Positions 5,401 through 10,245 are shown, numbered from the stretch's first letter. The stretch is 10,254 nucleotides of DNA from Baffinella frigidus (GCA_026770585.1 MU646316.1:117202-127455), one strand, 5' to 3'. Notes: generated by a model not told the origin, from the sequence alone. Numbers and translations: made by a program.

Positions 5401-8400
5401 TGGAACGCGAGGGGGCCAGATGTGAAACATATGTTTGTTTGGAACCCCCCTATGTCCCTACGGATTGCCTACCGTAGGGTCCTAGGTCTTATCGCGGATG
5501 GCTTGAGATAACAGCAGGCAGTTGGGGGAGGGGGCGCCAGCAAGATGTGCGGCAGGTTTAGGGTGTGGGGTTTAGGGTTCAGGGTCAAGAGATTCGGGTT
5601 TCGTGTGTCGGGTGTCGGGCCATCATCCACCCTGAGACGTTCCACGCCAGAGTCTTCGAAGGGGTCGCCAAAAGTCAATTCCCCTGCAAGGCAGTAGTTT
5701 TCAAAAGTCAAAAACCGTGTCCTGACACGGTTTAAAAAACAATTACCCCCTCCTGCACTCTGGCGTGGTTGGTCGGGCCTTGATCAAGGGCGTCGAGCGC
5801 GCGAGCGCGGGGCCAACATGCTCTGCTTTGACAAACCCCTAAACCCTAAACCTGAAATCCGAAATTCGAAACCCGAAACCCGAAACCCGAAACCCCGAAA
5901 CCCGAAACCCTGAAGCCCCGACCCGCCGCATCCTGCGCTCGACCCCCCTCACCCCTAAACACTAAACCCTAAACCATAAACCATAAACCATAAACCATAA
6001 ACCATAAACCATAAACCATAAACCATAAACCATAAACCATAAACCATAATCCCTAAACCATAATCCCTAAACCCTGAACCCCTAAACTATAAACCCCAAA
6101 CCCTGAACCCTGAACCCCTACACCAGGCGCGTGAACCTGCGCGAAAAGCTGTCCGGCACGCCGCGCGACGCCCCAGGTCCGCCATCCCTCTCCTCCCACA
6201 CACCGGGCTTCGAAGGCATTTCGAATAACCCGTAAGCGATCAGGCCTAGGACCCTACGGTAGGCAAGTCCGTAGGGACATAGAGGGGGTACCTACGGATA
6301 AGGTAACGGAAACTCGGGCTCTCAGAGCCCGAAAATCCCTTGGTGACCCGCTGTGTGGGAAGGGTCCTAGATAGGCCCTCCGCGAGAACTTATCCGGCAC
6401 GCCGTGCGACGCCCCAGGTCCTCCATCCCTCTCCTCATCCGTAGGAACCCCCCTATGTCCCTACGGATTACCTACCGTAGGGTCCTAGGTCTTGTCGCTT
6501 AAGGGTTATTCGAAATACCTTCGAAGCCCGCTGTGTGGGAAGGCCCCCCCCCTCTCCTGACCTCCACTGATAACTCCATCATGCATTCGAGGCAGGGCCA
6601 TCCTTCTCCTCAGGCATCCATCATGCATTCGAGGCAGGCCCCTCTCTCTCCTCAGAAGGGCCCCACCCTCTCCTGTCTCTCCTGTGGCATTCTTCTCTCA
6701 GAGCCCGAAAATCCCTTCGTAACCCGCTGTGTCGGAAGGGCCTCTCCCTCTCCTGCGGCATTATTCGCGTTCTGTATGCCTCTCGAAACAGGTCCTAGAT
6801 AGGCCCTGCGCGAGAAGCTATGCGGCACGCCGCGCGACGCCCCAGGTCCATCCTATGAGGGAGAGCTAGTCGGCAACCGATCGGATAGAATACCTTATCT
6901 TGCGGTTGCCCCCGTGCGACACCCCAGGTCTTATCTCCGAAACCCCCTTTTAAAAGTCGTTTTCCTAAGTCAACTCCCCCACAAATCCGTCAACTTGTTA
7001 TTTACTCTACGCATAAGTTGACGGATTTGTAGGGGAGTTGACTTTAGGAAAAGAACTTTTGCAATGGGTTTTCTGAGATAATGCCCCCCCCTCTCCTGAG
7101 GCATTCTAGCTCTGCCTGAGTTTTATTCCGGCGCGTCCTTAAAAGTATTTGAGAACAGAAATCCAGTACAAAAGGGCGAATAGAAAGCCTTTAGGACGAG
7201 CCAGAACAAAACTCGGGCAGAGCTAGGCATTCTTCATGCATGCATCCCTCAAAGCCAAGGCCCAAGGCTCTCATTCATTCTTCCCATTCGAGGTGGGCAC
7301 CGCCCTCCCCTGCGGCATTCTTCGTCTTCTTCTTCTTTATTACTCTCGAAACAGGTCCTAGATAGTCTCTTTCAGTTGAGGGATGCAACAGTCTACGAGC
7401 CATAAGAAGCATCCATCGTGCATTCATTTCATCCGGGAACAAGTATTTTTCTTTTGAGAAATCTGCACGAAAATTACTACACAATTGCTTCGGACGTGAC
7501 CCGGTGTGTAGTAATTTTCGTTGCCAGCTTTGAAAAGAAAAATACTTATTCCCGGATTTCATTCGGGGCGCACCGCCCTCCGTTTCTCCGCCGCCCACCC
7601 TCATAGGCTAACGGCCTGAAAATGGGGTAGTTAGGCATACGGCATTGCCTAGGACCTCCTACCGTAGGCCGAGGGATCCTAGGACCAAAAGTCTCGGCCT
7701 ACGGCAGGAGGTCCTAGGCAATGCCGTAGGCCTAACTACCCCATTTTCAGGCCGTTAGAGCGTTTGCGGTAATTGTTGTCCGTTTTGGACGTACGGTTTT
7801 CCGATTTTACAGTTTTTAACAATGTTGTGAAGGTCGTTGAATGTTTTAAATGGACACTTCTCTGGTACAAATCAATCGGGGGGGGGGGCAAATGAAAACT
7901 GGAAAACCGGAAAACCGTAGGTCCAAAACGGACAACAATTACCGCAAACGCTCTACCCTATTAACCCTCACAAAATAATCGTGTTGAGGGGACTCGTCGT
8001 CTTGGGAGAGCAGCAGGAAATCACTCGACAGTTGGTCCCCTCGATGCCGAGACCCTAACCCCCCAACCCCAAAATTCGAACACCTGGACCTTGGACCCTG
8101 AACCCTGAACCCTGAATCCTAAATCCTGAATCCTAAACCCTAAACCCTAAACCCTAAACTCTGAACCCTAAACCCCTAACCCTGATCCCTGAACCCTAAA
8201 CCCTAAACCCCACACCCTAAACCCTGCACCCCAAACCCTAAACCCTAAACCCTAAACCCTAAACCCTAAACCCTAAACCCTAAACCCTAAACTCCAAAAC
8301 CCCAAACTCAGGCGACGAACCGGGGGGGGGCGGTAAGCGCAAGCGGGGCGCCCTGAACCCTAAACCCTAAACCCTAAACCCTAAACCCTGAACCCCAAAC

Positions 8401-10125
8401 CCAGTCGAAGAATCGGGGGGGGGTAAGCGGAAGCGGGGCGCCGAATTCGCCATCGGCTCCAAAGGCCTGGTCAAAACCGCACTGGTCAAACCCGCCGCCG
8501 CACTGGTCAAACCCGCCCAGGCCGCCGCGCCCGCGCCGGAGCGCGGCAACGACGGGGTGTCGGCGGGCGCGGACACCGCGTGGGATGCGGTGCTGCTGTC
8601 GCAGCAGAGCGCGCCCCCGCGCGCCGCACCCGGCCTCGCCCCCACGGTGGTGCGGCGCCCCGCGGCCCCGAAGGTACCGAAGGAGGAGGGGGAGGAGGGG
8701 GAGACGCTGACGGCGCGGGAGCGCGTGAAGAAGCGGCGCGTCAAGGCGACGGAGGAGCTTGTGAGATCCTGCTCCCGGCCGGGAACGTGTGCCTACTTGC
8801 GGCCCGAAACCCGAAACCCGAAACCCGAAACCCTAAGACATCGGGCCCCCGCCGCGTGCCTACTTGCGACCGTGGACATTACCTGTACACCGGAAACCGG
8901 AAACCGGAAACCGGAAGCCTCCTCCCCGGGAACGTGTGCCTACTTGCCGAACCCCGAAACCGTACACCAGAAACCGTCAACCATAAACTATGAACCGCCT
9001 ACTTGCGGGCTGAAACCCGAAACCGTACACCAGAAACCGTCAACCATAAACTATGAACCGCCTACTTGCGGGCTGAAACCCGAAACCGTACACCAGAAAC
9101 CGTCAACCATAAACCATGAATCGTAAACCATGAACCATAAACCCTACACGATAAACCATAAACCCTACACCATAAACCATAAACCATACACCAGAAACCC
9201 TAACCCCTCAACCCTAAAGCATCAACTATAAACAATAAACCATAAACCCTGAACCTCGAGGGTCGGTCTTCCCCCCCTGCTCCCTGCAGCGGCCACTGGC
9301 GCTGCTACCACCACTCCCCAGGTTAAATAGGAGGAATTACATGCGGGGGGCTGACATTTAATTAGGCCGCCTTATTAAATGAAGGCGCTAATTCATGGGA
9401 CTGGTTCAGTCATTTCCCGAAATGACGTTTTGAGTAACCACACAAGAATGCTAGAGGGGCCTATTTAAACACGAAATTCTTTTACAAGCAAGCATTTGTG
9501 CAATAACTTTCACACCCATTGGAGCCATTCTAGGCAAAATTAGCCCAGGCACGAGGTTGGAACACCCTATCCTGGTACAAATTTTTACAACCCCACATGA
9601 ATAAGGTCCTCCAGCATTCTCGAGTGGAATCCCGGGTTTCACTTTGGCGGGAACAAATCCCTGACACGCCCGGTCGCTTAGCAGCGGCCGAGTTCCTTTT
9701 CGCCCGGAAATCCGGGCGAAAGTCGGTTGGAATCCAATGCAACTGGATAAGATTCCAGTACAAATAGTTTAGATGGACTGTATCCGTGAAGCCCCCGGTG
9801 GCTGCTAAGTGGGTGTCGGGAGACGGAAAGTTCCCGACAGGAATCCCGTATCGGGAGCCCTCACGTTTTGAAACGTTTTTGATTCGGCGGGTTCTGGTTC
9901 GTCGTGCCTGGTTTAGGGTTAGGGTTCAGACCAACACCCTACACCCTAAACCCTGAACCCTAAAACCCTAAACCTCAAACCCTAAACCTGAACACTAAAC
10001 CCTAAACCCCATACCCCATACCCCAAACCCCAAACCCCTGAACCCCAAACGCACCCTCGCAGAGGAAGGCGCTGCCAAAGGCGCAAGTCGACACCTCTCT
10101 CCAGCAGTCTGCGATCGAGGTCTAG
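2151..10125 (+). CDS. Gene 2: intron-rich gene for an unrecognised Lys/Ala/Pro-rich protein
   Basis: Unrecognised family. Supported exons are 2151-2411, 3592-3671, 5246-~5338, 6127-6176 and 8405-8760; weaker ones are 2660-2863, 9290-9361 and 10063-10125. Ends are basic and low complexity (KRAGKKKKRKTQ near the start, GGGKRKRGAE and ARERVKKRRVKATEEL later), suggesting a nuclear or nucleolar protein. The middle exons look like a folded, conserved domain (FMDLKDDTFQDKFEK joined to IFQQHVNFGSTGNAFIKG, then RVNLREKLSGTPRDAP). Phases agree between 3592-3671 and 5246 (0), and between 6127-6176 and 8405 (1). Entry to 3592 needs phase 1 and no preceding exon supplies it; exit from the 5246 exon has no GT donor. 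So the model is incomplete, or the gene is decaying. Confidence 0.5.
2412..2659 (+). other. Intron of gene 2 with an echo of a downstream exon
   Basis: No confident exon. At 2461-2491 the DNA resembles 8574-8604 of the long exon (GTGGGATGCGGT shared, then TGCTGTC), giving WDAVMLS against WDAVLLS. An alternative small exon 2515-2589 (CTCAG entry, CAG before GTGGGG exit) is possible but poorly supported. Confidence 0.35.
2660..2863 (+). CDS. Possible gene 2 exon (68 codons)
   Basis: GCAACAG precedes an open stretch encoding QPPDRFSTVLEAAAAG and onward to MQKANASE, then GTACTT at 2864. Phase 0 in and out fits exon 1. Ala/Gly/Asp-rich and acidic, like the rest of the protein. Against it: the next supported exon needs phase 1, other frames are also open here, and the exon's last five codons lie in the arm of a 151-bp palindrome. 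Confidence 0.35.
2849..2999. mobile_element. 151-bp palindrome overlapping a candidate splice donor
   Basis: GCCAACGCCAGTGAGGTACT and onward to GCCTACGGATTGCCT and TAGGAGCCCCC pairs with GGGGGCTCCTACAGGCAATC through CTCGCTGGCGTTAGC. The centre has GACTTTTGAA against TTAAAAGTC. CCTACGGATTGCCTAC is also found in the elements at 5460 and 6460, so the arms belong to a wider family. No clear target duplication. Confidence 0.7.
2864..3591 (+). other. Intron of gene 2
   Basis: Holds the right part of the 2849-2999 palindrome, a 20-bp tandem duplication (CGGCTCCAAGAACGAGGAAA, about 3129-3167), AAAAGTCA-T repeats near 3077 and 3107, a sequence at 3303-3328 (TTGGGAGTGACTGG, GGTGCTCAAG) that recurs at 3843-3868, and a decoy copy of the next exon's acceptor at 3469-3490. 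Confidence 0.5.
3469..3490 (+). repeat. Upstream copy of the exon edge at 3588
   Basis: A 22-bp exact copy of 3588-3609 (GCAGCGTACGGAGGC then ATGGGCC) lies 119 bp upstream. It is preceded by a better pyrimidine tract (GTGTTTTCTTGCAG) than the presumed real acceptor. After GGGCC the copies diverge, with only GACGACA recurring. Confidence 0.85.
3592..3671 (+). CDS. Gene 2 exon, YGGMGLARESVFMDLKD
   Basis: GTTTTTGCGGGCAG then CG TAC GGA, entry phase 1, ending GAA AAG before GTTGGT at 3672, phase 0. It encodes YGGMGLARESVF, then MDLKDDTFQDKFEK. It is balanced in composition, unlike the low-complexity ends, and reads straight into the 5246 exon. Starting at the ORF's own ATG (3561) would make intron sequence coding and is less likely. 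Confidence 0.6.
4064..4192. mobile_element. Foldback element with shared core, copy 2
   Basis: The outer arms GGAAACGGTTTTAATTTTAA and the complement ending in AAAACCGTTTCC differ at about one of 22 positions. The centre carries GAAAATTACTACAC (4099-4112) against GTGTAGTAAATTTC (4146-4159), followed by ATTGCCAG, the core shared with 727-787 and 7465-7524. No obvious target duplication. Confidence 0.75.
4541..4565 (+). repeat. Decoy acceptor 1 for the 5246 exon
   Basis: 25 bp identical to 5236-5260 (GCGCACGCAG then ATTTTCCAGCAGCAC), including the CAG acceptor and the first five codons IFQQH. It then breaks off into unrelated intron sequence. Confidence 0.9.
4701..4868. mobile_element. 168-bp near-perfect palindrome, copy 1
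   Basis: CTCATAGGCTAACGGCCTGA at the left pairs with TCAGGTCGTTAGCCTATGAG at the right, and the arms continue through GGGTAGTTAGGC, GGCATTGCCTAGGACCTCCT and ACCGTAGGCCGAG to a centre near 4785. A second copy is at 7600-7757 and a right half at 5000-5070. No coding potential. No clear target duplication; AGCGTTTC follows it directly. Confidence 0.85.
4879..4987. repeat. Polypyrimidine CT-rich tract
   Basis: About 110 bp almost entirely C and T, with runs such as CTCTCTCTCTCTACCCC. It lies between two palindromes in the intron and is purine-rich on the other strand, so it could form triplex DNA or act as a branch-point/acceptor tract. That function is inferred. Confidence 0.85.
5000..5070. mobile_element. 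Right half of the 168-bp palindrome
   Basis: AAAAGTCTCGGCCTACGGTA through GGCCTAACTACCCCATTTTC and CAGACAGTTA matches the right arm of the 4701 and 7600 copies. The left arm is missing; upstream is CCGTTTCGTCGC, the same motif that precedes the real and decoy acceptors. Confidence 0.8.
5091..5126 (+). repeat. Decoy acceptor 2 for the 5246 exon
   Basis: GCGCGCGCAG then ATTTTCCAGCAGCACGTCGA, continuing to CTTCGG, matches the first 26 exon bases at 5246 with two differences before diverging. The upstream CGTTTCGTCGC is shared too. Confidence 0.88.
5246..5338 (+). CDS. Gene 2 exon, IFQQHVNFGSTGNAFIKG
   Basis: The CGCACGCAG acceptor opens phase 0 and matches the exit of the 3592-3671 exon. It encodes IFQQHVNFGSTGNAFIKG, then FKREREANMLWFH. 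Strong G/C third-base preference stops at the poly-C run at 5338. The 3' boundary is unclear: no GT follows where coding character ends, and telomere-like CCCTAGACCCTAAA sequence begins at once. Either the donor is non-canonical or the end was overwritten by repeat DNA. Confidence 0.6.
5642..5768. mobile_element. 127-bp foldback element with CCACGCCAGAGT ends
   Basis: CCACGCCAGAGT at 5642-5653 is complementary to ACTCTGGCGTGG at 5757-5768. The interior has a hairpin ACCGTGTCCTGACACGGT. It separates the 5246 exon from its degenerate downstream copy. No coding capacity. Confidence 0.65.
5771..5836 (+). pseudogene. Broken copy of the 3' half of the 5246 exon
   Basis: CTTGATCAAGGGCGTCGAGC, then GCGAGCGCGGGGCCAACATG and CTCTGCTTTGAC, matches the exon end (CTTCATCAAGGGCTTTAAGC onward to CTCTGGTTTCAC). 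An extra base in the GCGCGCGAGCGCG run breaks the frame. Like the exon itself, it passes straight into CCCTAAA repeats. Confidence 0.8.
5837..6118. repeat. Interstitial telomere-like array with CCATAAA block
   Basis: CCCTAAA, CCCGAAA and CCCTGAA variants surround about twelve near-perfect CCATAAA units (5969-6050). The homogeneous CCATAAA block shows recent local expansion of one variant. Confidence 0.9.
6127..6176 (+). CDS. Gene 2 exon, RVNLREKLSGTPRDAP
   Basis: CACCAG then G CGC GTG AAC, 50 nt encoding RVNLREKLSGTPRDAP, ending CCA G before GTCCGC at 6177, phase 1, which fits the 8405 exon. Entry needs two bases from the previous exon, which cannot be checked because that exon's end is unclear. 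Three degenerate copies follow at 6378, 6805 and 6911. It could be one of several alternative exons. Confidence 0.5.
6209..6529. mobile_element. Large inverted repeat (about 80-bp arms) around an exon copy
   Basis: CTTCGAAGGCATTTCGAATA onward through CCTAGGACCCTACGGTAGGC and GTCCGTAGGGACATAG pairs with CTATGTCCCTACGGATTACC through GGTTATTCGAAATACCTTCG. The interior of about 150 bp contains CTCGGGCTCTCAGAGCCCG, a perfect hairpin, and the second copy of the 6127 exon. A solo arm lies at 5448-5490. Confidence 0.75.
6375..6436 (+). pseudogene. Copy 2 of the 6127 exon
   Basis: After GATAG the sequence encodes ALRENLSGTPCDAP and ends CCAG before GTCCTCC; the following CCATCCCTCTCCTC is also copied. 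The frame is still open and the donor motif intact, so it could be a silent copy or an alternative exon; entry phase differs from 6127. Confidence 0.75.
6540..6770. repeat. Pyrimidine-rich block with short direct repeats
   Basis: Rich in CCCTCTCCTC. ATCATGCATTCGAGGCAGG occurs twice (about 6579 and 6620). CTCTCCTG-GGCATT recurs around 6660-6760 and again near 7090 and 7305. Confidence 0.7.
6802..6850 (+). pseudogene. Copy 3 of the 6127 exon
   Basis: After GATAG it encodes ALREKLCGTPRDAP and ends CCAG before GTCCATCC. It is closer to the 6127 exon than copy 2 is and is fully open. A fourth fragment, GTGCGACACCCCAGGTC, follows at 6914-6930. Confidence 0.75.
6931..7081. mobile_element. 151-bp long palindrome
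   Basis: TTATCTC at the left and GAGATAA at the right, with arms of about 65 bp (AAGTCAACTCCCCCACAAAT and CCGTCAACTT paired with AAGTTGACGGATTTGTAGGG). The loop is GTTATTTACTCTACGCAT. It directly follows the fourth exon fragment. No target duplication seen. Confidence 0.8.
7107..7225. mobile_element. 119-bp foldback element, TAGCTCTGCC family, with 7-bp target duplication
   Basis: Ends TAGCTCTGCCTGAGTTTTAT and the complement CAAAACTCGGGCAGAGCTA. GGCATTC flanks it on both sides (7100-7106 and 7226-7232). It shares its outermost 15 bp with the 617-900 element but has a different interior. Confidence 0.8.
7433..7555. mobile_element. 123-bp foldback element with shared core, copy 3, and 7-bp target duplication
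   Basis: Outer arms CCGGGAACAAGTATTTTTCT and AAGAAAAATACTTATTCCCGG are complementary. The core GCACGAAAATTACTACAC (7465-7482) pairs with GTGTAGTAATTTTCGTTGC (7506-7524). ATTTCAT flanks both sides (7426-7432 and 7556-7562). Confidence 0.82.
7600..7757. mobile_element. Palindrome, copy 2 of the 4701 element
   Basis: Nearly identical to 4701-4868 over its length, with a few substitutions and one missing base at the centre. The right arm stops at GGCCGTTAG and lacks the final CCTATGAG, where the next foldback element begins. Confidence 0.85.
7756..7955. mobile_element. 200-bp foldback element with GAGCGTTTGCGG ends and TA flanks
   Basis: GAGCGTTTGCGGTAATTGTT and the continuing GTCCGTTTTGGACGTACGGT pair with ACCGTAGGTCCAAAACGGAC and AACAATTACCGCAAACGCTC. 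TA borders both ends, the mark of Tc1/mariner-related (Stowaway-like) MITEs. The interior includes a run of G (7881-7889). Confidence 0.75.
8049..8308. repeat. Interstitial telomere-like array 2
   Basis: CCCTAAA repeats, purest at 8232-8290, mixed with CCCTGAA and CCTGAAT variants. It ends at the first copy of an exon edge (8312). Confidence 0.9.
8312..8352 (+). CDS. Upstream copy of the 8405 exon edge, possible 21-nt microexon
   Basis: AACTCAG then GC GAC GAA CCG, a G run, and CG before GTAAGC at 8333. Read in the gene's frame it gives GDEPGGGGKRKRGA, against VEESGGGKRKRGA in the main copy. It contains both a usable acceptor and a strong donor (GGCG then GTAAGC), so 8312-8332 could splice as a 21-nt in-frame microexon into 8405. 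Alternatively it is a dead duplicate. A telomere-like insert (8353-8399) separates the two copies. Confidence 0.4.
8405..8760 (+). CDS. Gene 2 long exon, Lys/Pro/Ala-rich
   Basis: CCCAG then TC GAA GAA TCG, entry phase 1, matching the 6127 exon. It encodes VEESGGGKRKRGAEFAIG, a repeat of LVKTALVKPAAALVKPAQ, then SAGADTAWDAVLLSQQSAP and a basic end (LTARERVKKRRVKATEEL). It ends GAG CTT before GTGAGA at 8761, a strong donor, phase 0. Strong G/C-ending codon use. Disordered, basic and probably nuclear by composition. The frame stays open beyond the donor to 9126. Confidence 0.65.
8761..9289 (+). other. Intron with 63-bp tandem repeat and telomere-like units
   Basis: GTGAGA donor to a strong acceptor (TTCCCCCCCTGCTCCCTGCAG). 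It contains CCCGAAA (8803-8843) and CCGGAAA (8890-8917) runs, repeats of GTGCCTACTTGC (about 8788, 8856, 8937), the 63-bp tandem repeat and CCATAAA-type units to 9250. Confidence 0.5.
8937..9120. repeat. 63-bp tandem repeat, about 2.8 copies
   Basis: CCTACTTGCGGGC at 8998 and 9061, with a first diverged copy at about 8939. The unit ends AACCGTCAACCATAAACTAT. Because 63 is divisible by three and the upstream exon frame stays open, it reads as a repeated 21-residue unit beginning PTCGLKPETVHQ if the intron is retained. Confidence 0.88.
9290..9361 (+). CDS. Possible gene 2 exon or alternative last exon
   Basis: A very good acceptor precedes CGG CCA CTG GCG. In phase 0 (from 8760) it reads RPLALLPPLPRLNRRNYM and stops at TAA 9359-9361. 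A different frame, ATGAATTTPQ, ends at CAG before GTTAAA (9322) and would join 10063 in phase 0, but its entry phase does not match 8760. Acceptor believable, frame uncertain. Confidence 0.3.
   Translation, partial: RPLALLPPLPRLNRRNYMRGADI
9362..10062 (+). other. Hairpin-rich stretch followed by telomere-like repeats
   Basis: 9355-9900 differs from the rest: little low complexity and several short perfect hairpins (9355-9381, 9409-9426, 9698-9721, 9817-9839, 9844-9856). GGTACAAAT/AGTACAAAT occurs at about 9574 and 9757. No coding signal and no RNA family I recognise. 9915-10050 is another degenerate CCCTAAA array, starting with a few TTAGGG-type units in the opposite orientation. Confidence 0.5.
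9698..9721. repeat. Perfect hairpin, 11-bp stem
   Basis: TTTCGCCCGGA, AA, TCCGGGCGAAA. The strongest of the small hairpins in this stretch. A bacterial-type terminator is not meaningful here; it may be part of an element or structured RNA. Confidence 0.8.
10063..10125 (+). CDS. Candidate last exon of gene 2
   Basis: ACCCTCGCAG then AGG AAG GCG CTG, encoding RKALPKAQVDTSLQQSAIEV and stopping at TAG 10123-10125. Composition fits the rest of the protein and third bases are mostly G or C. Entry is phase 0, which would also fit direct joining to 8760. A GAGACAGA microsatellite follows directly after the stop, so no polyadenylation signal is visible. Confidence 0.4.
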   Translation, partial: RKALPKAQVDTSLQQSAIEV

Positions 10126-10138
10126 CCCTGCCTCACTC

Positions 10139-10245
10139 GGAGAGACAGAGAGACAGAGAGACAGAGAGACAGAGAGACAGAGAGACAGAGAGACAGAGAG
10201 ACAGAGAGACAGAGAGACAGAGACGAGACAGAGAGAGAGAGAGCC
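10139..10245. repeat. GAGACAGA microsatellite
   Basis: About a dozen units of an 8-bp GAGACAGA repeat, breaking into GAGAGAGA near 10230. Purine-only except for the C. Confidence 0.95.

Larger units (their letters stand above)
5339..6126 (+). other. Intron of gene 2: telomere-like arrays and elements
   Basis: From left to right: poly-C and CCCTAAA-like bases, an arm of the CCTACGG element family (5451-5490), a TTTAGGG-type stretch in the opposite orientation (about 5555-5580), a foldback element (5642-5768), a frameshifted copy of the 5246 exon's 3' part (5771-5836), and a long array of CCCTAAA, CCCGAAA and CCATAAA units (5837-6118). Confidence 0.55.
6177..8311 (+). other. 2.1-kb intron-like mosaic
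   Basis: Holds copies of the 6127 exon (6375-6416, 6802-6845, 6911-6930), a large inverted repeat (6209-6529), a pyrimidine-rich block (6540-6770), five foldback elements (6931, 7107, 7433, 7600, 7756) and a telomere-like array (8049-8308). CCCGCTGTGTGGGAAGG-like sequence recurs at about 6348, 6528 and 6725, GAGCCCGAAAATCCCTT at about 6325 and 6702, and GGTCCTAGATAG at about 6364, 6791 and 7353. I see no additional gene. Confidence 0.5.

Noticed and set aside
5837-6118. A true chromosome end
   Set aside because: Repeats are degenerate, change orientation, and are flanked on both sides by gene parts, so they are interstitial.
8367-8744. 125-residue minus-strand reading frame
   Set aside because: Mirror of the GC-rich 8405 exon; the plus strand has matching splice sites and phase.
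9451-9763. Two overlapping minus-strand reading frames
   Set aside because: No low-entropy codon use, no splice or homology support, and they cross hairpins; taken as chance.
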